From the NCBI GenBank assembly GCA_031213475.1, contig JARUPZ010000026.1:7378200-7442199 (forward strand): DNA of 64,000 bases. The letters are read 5' to 3'. The notes under the pieces are model-generated. The model saw only the letters and a program-made list of their open reading frames with translations, searched no databases and had not been told where the DNA came from. The position numbers and the translations under genes are program-made. The stretch comes from Nereocystis luetkeana. Taxonomy: Eukaryota > Sar > Phaeophyceae > Laminariales > Laminariaceae. Shown here one piece after another: positions 55,071-64,000 of the stretch; within the stretch, counting starts at the first letter, position 1, and every line of letters starts with the position of its first letter.

Positions 55071-58000
55071 TTGCACTCCACTGCGGTTGCTTCTAAAGGA
55101 GAAGCACTCAACAAAGCAAACCTTTCAAATGAATCTGGTATTTAGGGGATTGATTTCGATATTTTACAGACGAAAAACGCCCCGCAAAGTATCCATCCCA
55201 ACGGATAATACTACTGTAAGAAATTGGACTGGGCAACCCTCTGTAGCAACCCGCTAATGGATTCCTGGCCTCTTCTGTGATTGTCGAGCAATCCGCTATG
55301 CCTACCAGTGGCTCAAGTGCCCAGGGTTTAGCCGTGGCCTGCTTTTCAATTTGGCTTTTATATTTCTTCGTCTAAAAGCGTGCCTCGAAATGCTTGGGCA
55401 GATCCTTTTTCTGACGACTGAAATACGGGCAGAACTGTCGGGACAGATATAGCCAAACGCCCCGTGCTGTCAACACAAAAAAACACGATCATATTGCGGG
55501 AAGACGTTCGGCTGGCTGTCAAATCCAGTAAAGCTTGGAGTCAGAGTTAGGATCAGGATGAAGAATTAAATCCACTTCGAAAAATGTAAAATCGAATATG
55601 TTTTGTTCTTTCTAAACGCGCATACAACCAAGGACCCAATAAATCCAGAACTGAGACAACCACGGGCTGTAGTTTTTTTGGTCCGAACGTAGTCTTCATG
55701 GAACATGAAAAATGCAACTTGCTCTGACGTGCTCCCTGCCAGTCGAGCAGAACAGATTTCCCCCCCCTGTTGGGGGTTTGTCCTAATACGTTTCTCCGCA
55801 TTTATTGCATTCCGATGTTGTGCGGCCTCGTTCAGCTCGCATTAAGCGCCGTGGTATATCCAGGTCGAGCCTACCTTTCGTTGTGGCTGGTCCCCTTATC
55901 TACTGTAGTAGTTGAATCCTCACCGTGGATAATCTACGGCAGCGTTATCTAGTACGAGGGAACTACTCGGCCCCTGGCCTTAACCGATAAGAGTTTTTGT
56001 TGTACCCCAGCCGGTCGACGGCGTTTTTCTTGTGTTTTTGTTCCGAACTGCGTTTTCCAAGTTACTGCGTTCGCGTGTACGCACAGAAAAATGGGCAGCA
56101 AGCACTCCTTTTATGCTAGGGCTCGTTTTGTCGTTGGGGATGTTTTATCCCCCACCCCTTAGCCCCTCGATAAAGACAAACCGAATTAACTGGGTTCTGC
56201 AACCGCTTCTGACCTTGGGCTGCCTTGAACAGTCGTTTGCCTCCTGTCAAAGACGCTGATAGTCCGGGTCCCGTCGGAACGACCGGTGACGACGGTGTGC
56301 TTTGCGTCACATATGGCGATGCTGGCGTACGAAGATTTGGTCGAGATGCCCATGTTCTCAACAAGCTTTGACCAAGTAAACTGTAGCCGGTTGGTAACGA
56401 AACGGTGACAAACACGCTGTCCTGGTTTGTGACGTTTGATTGTTTTGGGCCAGCCCTCGCTGAAAGAAGACGCGCAGCGAGATATATCCTCATCCATCCT
56501 GGTATCTGTGTGGTGCCTCAAACTTTGTTGTACTTTCAGACAACACAATTGAAGTAAGTGATACTCGGTTCAAGCCGGTAGCTGCTTGCATTATTTCTGT
56601 CTCACGCCCCGGTGTCAGATACTTCCCAAACTACTGTAGGTAGGTAACATGCCAATGCCCGGGTATGCCCAGCACGAGTCGGTGGCAATCAGTGGCTGTA
56701 TACTTACTGTGCGCGGAATATTTATTTCTGGCGCCCAAAGGGACGGTGTTCAGTTATGTTGACGTTGTGCAGTACGAACACAACGCAGCGAGGAATGGTC
56801 GATCGAGTAGGCGGTGCCTTGCGTCTATAAATTACAAAAGCGAGAACTCCTACTACACACAGGGGTTTCACGGAGGGCGGTGACACTGGCTTCATGCGCG
56901 TTGTGTCTGAAAACCGCCGATGTCGCAGACTCGCACGCGACTCGACCAGGTTTAGTTGGCACGAAATAGGTTTAGAACCTGCTAAAGGGTTTGTTAGGCA
57001 GACAAGAGCAGCCTGGAGTCGCGCTATTTACGCCTGTAAGTTTTTGTTTTTTTTTCTTTCAACACACGATAAACTGGCCGGGATCAGTTTCCAGTCTCGT
57101 TGCTTCAGCTGCTGAGAACCACGCGCTCGAGCTACCTCGTTTTGTTTCGAGGCTCGAGCATCTCAGCGAATAGGCCGAGACCATGCATACCACTCTGGAA
57201 TCGCCCGTTTCGCGGCATCGACGTATGTACGATTGAGTATAGACAGCAGTAAATCCTCCTGCGTTCCTCCTTTATGTTCTACAGCAGAAAAACAAGTACC
57301 TGACTACTCGTAGAGTACGAGAAACTGAAAATGCAAGCGCCTGGAACCACAATAAACAAAAAAATCATCGACGAAGTCCATCCTGGAGGAGGACGCGGAA
57401 AGGGCTGTCGCTTTGGCACACTCACAGAAGTGCACCAAGGACCTCATGTCTTCCCTGCCAAATTTTAACTCGATGGGGACGTTCGGAGCTAGAGCAGAAA
57501 AACGAAATATCCTCATGTAAAAACACGGGGCAGACGTGGTTCCAGAGTTCTTGTTATCGGGAATTTTGGCGATACTCGCTTTTGTTTGTGGGCAGTGAAA
57601 CACAGGTGGTCTTCACGTGGGGAGTGGGTGCTCTGTATGTGTCCCCTATCCTACTGATATGAGGGTTCTATTTGTTCAACCAAGTTGGAAAATATAAAAA
57701 ATGTGGCAGGTCTAAAACAGCACGGGGCAGTTGATACCAGCTATCTACCAATCATACCGCCATTATTTAACGCGAGCCACGCCGGCTATCTACCAATCAA
57801 ATTGCTGTATCAACGCGAAACGCGACGTCACGCTGCACATCAGCACGGAGAAGAAGACAGGCACAGCCTGCAGCTCGCTCACCCGCAGTCACGCGACGAT
57901 TGACCTCCAATCTAGATCTATGATCAACCCACGGTTAACGAGCTTCGTAGCGGGCATGACCAACGAGCGTACGTGATGACCTCCAAGGTATAATTGGAAT

Positions 58001-58127
58001 CCGTGGTCTACATGGGCAGTCAGAACAGAAGTAGTATTGATAGGACTCGGCGTGTTTTGTCAACTTTCGTTGTGAGAACTCTTTAGCCGCATGTGCGGTC
58101 CAGTCTTTCACTTCTCATGGGAATTCA
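55071..58127. other. Gene-poor stretch
   Basis: Minus frames at 56116-56493, 56186-56548 and 57304-57603 (99-125 codons) are open. The last has protein-like character (FSALAPNVPIELKFGRED, then RMDFVDDFFVYCGS), but no family can be named. No repeats of the A-D families seen. Confidence 0.4.
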
Positions 58128-58420
58128 CCGACATGCTGCGCAATTTTTCAACATCGCCCAGTGTTGCACCTTTCCTCTGACATAAACCGACATGCTGCCC
58201 GAAATTTCAATACTGGCTACGTAGTGCTGCATATGCAATAATGTGCCATGTAGATGTTCACTTTCCTTTGCAAGGCATCGGCATGCTGCGCAACTGTTTA
58301 CCAACGTCCGGTGCTGTACGTTCCTCTGACCTATACCGGCATGCTGCACAAAATTATGAGCACGTAGGGCTGCACTGCTCCTGCTGTACCGACATGCTGT
58401 ACGAATATTCATCTAAGCAC
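58128..58420. repeat. Minisatellite-like tandem repeat, unit about 50-60 bp
   Basis: The phrase ACCGACATGCTG (or AT/ACCGGCATGCTG) followed by C-CAA-TT-T recurs near 58128, 58188, 58279, 58337 and 58387, with TTCCTCTGAC-TA joining units. One unit is longer. Weaker relatives continue to about 58540. Confidence 0.8.
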
Positions 58421-58540
58421 TGGTGGGCTGCACGTTTTGTTCGTATTGCCCGGTATTGCCTGTTGCCAGTGTAACAGAATAATTACCACACTGTACCGAC
58501 ATTCGGCTCCCACGTTTAGCAATGTACCGGCACACTTCAC

Positions 58541-59190
58541 ACATTTCCACCTATACCCAGCACTGCCCATTCGCGGTGCTGTCTTGTGTTTCCCTGTATG
58601 GGGCCGCAGCTTGGAACCGTGGCAGCCACGTTTGCGATGCCGTGTTGCCTCACCTCCGCCGGAGCTGCCCAATGCGCGATAATCATATTGTTCCCCTGTT
58701 GTGCGCGACGTTATGTTATATACTATTCTCAACACGGTACCTGAACGAATGTGCAAATCCTTACAGATGTACCGACCCGTATGTAGGGTTTAAGTGACTC
58801 CGGGTTAGGGGTGAGCTTGCAGGGTCGAGAAATTAGTAGTTGGTCGGTACATGGTCATGGTAAGTATCCTATTCACATACCTGTACGTAGATAGATATGT
58901 TTGAACGGGTACAGACTACTCTTGCTCTCCCTTGCGTAGGTAATGCTAAAAAAAAAAGGCGGGTGGTGAGTTTGTCTAGATTAACGAGTCCAAGAGCATG
59001 CCGCCGGGACAGCCGAGGGGCTGGTATACTCTGATTTCAGCTACGTGTCATGACGCGGATCGTCTATCTCTTACCTGACTCGACCGCCGTGTAACTTGTG
59101 GACCGAACGCCAGCAGCTAGTGGGTACGTTTTTCTGTTAGGTAAGTCACTACTGACCACGTCGCCGTTCCTTGTCCGGCTCAATATAGGC
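58541..59190. other. No gene recognised
   Basis: One A run near 58950; nothing else. Confidence 0.5.
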
Positions 59191-59194
59191 AGTC

Positions 59195-60985
59195 ATGATC
59201 ACGCCGCACGGTACCGAACCATGCTCTCAGAAACCACGCACACCGAGACCACGCCCGCCCCCTGCGCCCTCGCTGCTTGGAGCCGGTATTGACAGCATCC
59301 GTCAGACTCGACGCGGAACCGCCTCCATACAGACATCGGGGGAAGAGGGCTTGACTGACAGGCAGCTGGGCACCCTCGCGTTTCACGACAGGCTTGCCGC
59401 GGTAGGGGTGGGCATGCCGGCGGTGGCGCTTTGGCGATCGCCGTCCGTGCGGCTTCGTCCGCTCCCCGACCACGTGGCTCGAGGGGTGGGGGCACCTCGG
59501 GCGGCCCCGGCCCCCCCTTTCCGCATGGCGTTGGTGCGTTAGCCGTCGACGGGGTTGGCCGGGCAGCGTCCAAGGGAAGGCACCGGTACACAGGGACATA
59601 CCTCATCAGCAGTGGCGATAACGGGTCGCGGGATTACCAGAGCGGTACCCGGGGGTAGCTCGGGTGGACCCCCCACCAAGGGGGAAGGGTTGCCGCACGC
59701 TAGCTCGGGTGGACCCGCCACGAGGGGGGGAGAGTTGCCACAACGCGAGCAGTCGCCGGAACTGGCGGTGGTGGAGCGGGCTATCGACGCATTGCGAGAC
59801 TTTTCTGGCTTGATGAGACGGAAGAAGGAAGACCCGCTCTTCGTTAGGGTTGGAGAGGCACTTGGGGGTGAGGTGGAGACGAGGGGGAGAGAGAGAATGG
59901 GCGAGGTCGTGAGGTATATCCTCGACGACCAGTACCTATTATGGTACGAGGTAGAGCTGAGCGGAATGCTACCAAGGCGGACGTCGATCGTAGCCGTTCC
60001 AGGCATTCTCGTAGCCGACGTTCTCGTGTTAGTACACTGCCAGAACGGACGCCAAGGGTCGGCAGGACGTTATCACCACTGCGCAACCGATTTCATTGCC
60101 CAGGAAGGTGTAGGAACGCGAGGGAGTATGTCTTGTCGTGCGGGTGCCGGCGTAGGAAGCGAACGCGTAGCCAGCGTATAGCTCTGCTGCCTGACAGATA
60201 CCTCAACCCGTGGCAAGTTCTGGAGGTGGACTTCCTTCAGATCCCCAACACGTCCGAGACAGCCCGCGTAGGTCCCTCGATATGTTAGTGCTTCATATTG
60301 ATGACACGGAGGCCTCGGGATGCTTCGCGAACTTCTCGAAGAGCGCCGGCACAACCAACGAGAGGTCCAGGAGACACTCGAGAGGATACACGAGGACAGG
60401 GAAAAGGCGCGACAACGTCGCAACGCATCGATTCAGCGGCCGTCGGCGGGAAATCGGGTCGTGACGAGTGATCTCGCTCTTTCAATGGAGGGCGACAGCT
60501 CCCTCCACCGTCAGGGTATGGGGCCTAAACTGGTCCATGAGAAGTGGACTGGTCCGTGGAAGGTGGCGGAGGTGGCGTTTGAAGGCCTGGGCGTCGTCAT
60601 CGAGATGGGGGGCTGGGCGACGCGCTCCAGGACGGTCTCCGCTGCATCGCTGAAGCCCTTCTACAGGAGGCCGTCCGATGTTCGGCACCCCATGGGGAGC
60701 GGACCTTGCGCTCGAGGTGTACTCGACTGCAGCAGCACCAATATACACGCTCCTGAACAGGAAGCGGGTGGTCAGCCCGACCGGGGTCGCGAGATGGGAG
60801 TACCGCGACCGGTACCCCGACAGGGTGGCGTCGAACTGGGTCTCCGAGACGGAGTCAATGGACAGCTTCAATCGGCTGCAGTTAGACACGTTTCACGCGT
60901 TGTGGAACTTATAGGGTCCGAGCAGCGAGCGGAGCCGCCCCGCAGCCCGAGACGAGGGTGCGAGGAGACGCCCCGCGCTGAGTAG
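59195..60985 (+). mobile_element. Broken Ty3-type LTR retrotransposon remnant (integrase and chromodomain-like parts)
   Basis: Parts in order: a Gly/Pro-rich stretch (59.2-59.75 kb), an integrase N-terminal zinc-binding-like part (about 59.95-60.15 kb), an integrase core piece (about 60.18-60.34 kb, with NPWQVLEVDFLQIPN), an integrase C-terminal part (about 60.45-60.70 kb, with HEKWTGPWKV and SLKPFYRR), and a chromodomain-like tail (about 60.72-60.91 kb, with YRDRYPD and LQLDTFHALWNL). Reverse transcriptase, protease and gag are not seen. The remnant is broken in several places and lacks its 5' part. High GC compared with its surroundings. Confidence 0.82.
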
Positions 60986-61680
60986 AAAGGAGGCGCTAAG
61001 TAGACTCCCGATCGGCACGAATGTCATCTAGCCGGTTGAGGGCGGAAAGGGGCGCGCGGAACGGCCCGGGCAGGTCTATGACTTTTACCTGCCTTGTTGG
61101 CGCGTCCGCCGCGCCGACAACGATTTAGTGGAGCTGACGGCATCATAAATGAGAAGGTGGGAGTGTGAAAGCGAGGGCGGAGCCGTGGGCGCGCTATTTC
61201 GCGCATGACCTCTCCTGATCTCCCTCTCTCTCCCTCCCTCTCGCTCTCGCTCTCCGTCGCCGTCACTCAGGTGTATGGACGCGCGGTTTTCGTGCCCGCG
61301 CCCGCTCCCGCGTCTGCTTTCGCACATTCGCCCTCGCCTGTCTTTCGCGCCACCTCTCGAACAGCTGGCCGAAGATCAAACAGCTCGTCCGGGGCCCACC
61401 TTCGGGACACGGTCGTGCGCAACACCGGCACACCTGGCTTGGCGGTGCCGGCTTCGAGGCTTCGGGGGAGGTTGATGGAAGGGGAGCGTCTTAGGCGGTT
61501 CGTCCGGGGGTGGGGATTCTGGAAGCGCTTGTTTTTAGTTGGGGGGGATAAGCGGGATACCGCTGGGGGCGCGCTAGGCCAGCCGCACTTGGCAAAACTA
61601 ACGGCCCGGCAACGGCACTGCGAATTTGCTGGCGTTCATTGTTTTGGTGGGCGTCAGGTGATTGCTATGTTGAAGTAATG
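60986..61680 (+). other. 3' flank of the Ty3-type remnant, possible LTR or tail
   Basis: It contains a purine-rich stretch (61150-61190), which could be the polypurine tract, followed by a CT-rich tract (61207-61255). A plus frame 61205-61678 is open for 157 codons without any family motif. No second LTR copy is in the window to compare. Confidence 0.4.
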
Positions 61681-62579
61681 TAAAAAAGACCCCCTATCAT
61701 CTCGCATTCCCATCGCGATCTGTGTGTCTTTGGTGGGAGTAGGGGGCACTAAGAGACTATATTGCCCGAAGGAACGGTGTTTCTTGCGATCTCTGATACT
61801 CTGTATTATTTATCTAGTTTTCGTATGGGAGGTGCGACGATTGTGATCTTTCGAATCGATTGGCACAAAGGTGGTGCCGGTACCGTATGTCGGGGGAACT
61901 GTACGGAGGTTTGGGGTCAGGCAAGCATTCGGAAATGTAGTTCGAGGGGACGTACCAGTGCACGCCGCGTTAAGTGAGCAAGGCGACGCATCTAGTTTTT
62001 CGTACGGGAGGAGGCCGTTCCTATCAGCAGCAAATGGCCCGGGTTTCTTTCCCTCAGTTTGGTTGGCATACCTCGTGTCCACCGTCTAGGATATCGCGTG
62101 GCTTGCATTGTCCGAGATGCTGGAGGATATTACGGTAGTAATCCAAAAGATCAGAGGGGTTTCAAGAAGTGGACACGGCATGTAGGCAAAGGGAATAGTG
62201 CGAATTGAACCCGGAGGCTGTTGGGATACGAGCAGGCGGTCACAACCCTACTCCGCCCCTTCAGCTTCTTAGCGCTCGTTCAGTTGCCGACAACATTCCG
62301 CTAGACCAGCAGAGCACCGGCTGAGACAACTACGAGATGGCTCAGGTATACGTCCCACAGACTGTCTGGAACAACCGAAATGCAGGTGGCAGTCTTTGCA
62401 ATGGAATGATAGAGCTTGAGCGTGCGAATGAGTGCCAGACGGCCTATGGTCTTGTTTGGTCTGAGTCGAGGACACTATCCTCCCCCGCTTGCTGTTTGCT
62501 ATATCCAGCACGGATGCGCGGAGGCATATATGTGTTGTACAATACTCGTACTGGTCTTGCAGCATTGCTTTATCCTCTT
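61681..62579. other. No gene recognised
   Basis: Unassigned sequence between two retroelement remnants; the part after 62340 may be further decayed copia sequence. Confidence 0.4.
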
Positions 62580-62960
62580 TACCTTGACGGTGGGAGACTG
62601 TTGTAGCAGGAACAACTGGCCGGTGCATTTCTAGAACGCGCAAGGTTTTCAAACTCTCTAATAGTGAGGCAGAGTACGTTGCCATCGCAGAGGGTTTCAA
62701 GGAGGTCCGTGTGGCGTTTTCGCTCGCCCTGATTTTTAGGAATCCCAATGTACAGATTTTTGTGGGCACCAAGGGTGCAATCCAGATAGCGGTAGACGCC
62801 GTCACGAAATATAACTCGAATGGCATGGATGTCCGCCACCGCTTCCTGCGCGACCTTGTCGAGCAGGAGAGGTTTAAGATCACGGACGTCGAGCCGGAAT
62901 AGCAGCAGGCCGACTTGTCAACGAAATCCATTCCAAAGCATACTTTCCGCTTTCATAGGG
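62580..62960 (+). mobile_element. Broken Ty1/copia retrotransposon remnant (RNase H end)
   Basis: The phrase SNSEAEYVAIAEGFKE matches the copia RNase H core (S-x-A-E-Y). It is followed by KGAIQIAVDAVTKYNSN, DVRHRFLRDLVEQERFKIT and QQADLSTKSIPKHTF, the typical end of copia pol. Only this end survives; no RT or integrase seen nearby. Broken, likely old. Confidence 0.85.
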
Positions 62961-64000
62961 ATTTCATCGTGATCATGAGTCGATCATCGATGTCCTGAGA
63001 TATGTAGGAGTTGTTTTTTTTCGCATGTTTTAGAGTTGATTTTGAATCTTTCGAGGTTTGATGAGTTGATTTTTTAGTTTCTAGTGTACGAGGAGGTGGT
63101 TTTGCTGCTAATAGATGCGGGGATGAATTTTTAATATATGGAAAGATGATTTTTTATTTTCTGAGACTGGAGCTCTTGTTTTTTAGATTGCTTAGATTTG
63201 AATAATTGGATTTGATATTGCTGTGAAAACTCCAGTTTTTGTTTTTGTAGGATCAAGCCGCTGTTCTTTTTGTGTTTGGGGTTTGAAGCTCTGGCTTCTT
63301 ATTCCCTCAGATCTGAGTTTTAATATTTTATCGAAGACTTTGTTTGAAAAAAACAAATTCGAGATTGAAGGAGTTGGTGTTAAGATTTCTGGTGATTTTG
63401 GACATCTGAAATCGATACGCATACATAGCAGAAAATGGATGATTTCAGGTAATAGTGGGTAATTACACGAGGAACTGACAAATTTGCAGGTATTGGGTAA
63501 CTACAGGTAATAATGGCAACAAAGCTGCCTTCTTGATACCAGGTATTAAATTGTGTCTGCCCTTAATAATGCCTGCTATTAATAGTGTCTCATTATAGAC
63601 ACGACCCACATCAAAGTTATGTATACCAGGTATTTATGTAGAAAATGAAGATTTGATGGCACATATCATTTGTCCGCCCCTGGTGTTTTTCCTCAAATTT
63701 TGATGAAGATTACTGGCTGTTCTGCCCTTGGGCTGTTCGGGCAGATGATGTGGTAGCCATACCAATTTCCATACCAATTTGGCTAGACATCTCGTAGTGA
63801 GGACTTGTTGTGGAACATATGACCTGCTTTGCTGGCTTTCGAAGCCGCTGGGTACTCGTGTGCTGCTTGTTGTTGCCGGGTGTGCTATCAATAGGTGTGC
63901 CGGGGGTGCTACTGCTGTAGCTCGCTGCGTTGCTTGGTTTGTGGTCTGTGGCTGTCTGCTATGAATAGTGTCTCATTATAGACTTGTTAAACACGACCCA
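62961..64000. other. AT-rich non-coding right end with a direct repeat
   Basis: T-rich sequence with repeated GAGTTGATTTT words (63030-63080). A direct repeat, CTGCTATTAATAGTGTCTCA then TTATAGAC, occurs at 63569-63607 and again at 63957-64000 about 390 bp later. It may be LTR-like sequence after the copia remnant, but that is not proven. Confidence 0.5.

Noticed and set aside
61205-61678. 157-codon ORF after the Ty3 remnant as an extra gene of the element
   Set aside because: It starts in a CT-rich tract and has no known motif; the frame is probably open because of high GC.
1-64000. CRISPR arrays, bacterial operons and rRNA genes
   Set aside because: No regularly spaced short repeats with unique spacers, no dense same-strand ORFs, and no conserved rRNA stretches; the tandem arrays have long diverged units without spacers.

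Overview
The window looks like nuclear DNA of a brown alga (Phaeophyceae) or a close stramenopile relative. The main reason is an intact gene for an EsV-1-7 repeat protein (39072-40202, minus strand), a cysteine-rich family that is expanded in brown algae and named after a phaeovirus gene. Supporting signs are genes cut into many short exons, long repeat-filled introns, many G or C runs and CAG/AGT microsatellites, and Ty3 and Ty1/copia retroelement remains. Nothing points to a bacterial chromosome.

Bases 1-32444 (plus strand) are one very large gene whose 5' end lies before the window. About 19 exons, each located by protein motif, splice sites and reading phase, encode about 930 residues. 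In order they give a DOMON domain, a five-helix cytochrome b561 core, a cytochrome b5 domain, and an FAD/NAD(P)H reductase of the cytochrome b5 reductase type ending in SGPGGF and LLD-stop. This is a complete electron path in one chain: NAD(P)H to FAD to b5 haem to b561 haems to an outward-facing DOMON domain. The model contains a possible 6-nt exon, one inferred GC-AG intron, introns as short as 83 and 100 bp, and a last large intron of about 12.1 kb. One junction (exon 9 to 10) is unresolved.

The introns are filled with small non-coding DNA transposons. Family A (about 108 bp, TA-flanked, ends TTACGGGGGACCATAG), family B (about 90-100 bp, TTAA-flanked, ends starting CCC), family C (about 250-470 bp, ends GAGGCGTTCTACGATAGAG) and family D (about 180-250 bp) recur. 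Two clear nestings (B in A, and B in C) give an order of insertion.

After the gene, 33115-35785 is a diverged tandem array with a period of about 216 bp. From 35.8 to 41.6 kb there is a decayed minus-strand coding stretch, the EsV-1-7 gene, and a short plus-strand ORF behind a good TATA box. From 41.6 to 58.9 kb the sequence is gene-poor: microsatellites, several tandem arrays, family A and B elements and a tRNA-like sequence. From 59.2 to 61.7 kb there is a broken Ty3-type retrotransposon remnant (integrase and chromodomain-like parts), and near 62.6-62.95 kb a broken Ty1/copia RNase H remnant. The right end is AT-rich and non-coding.
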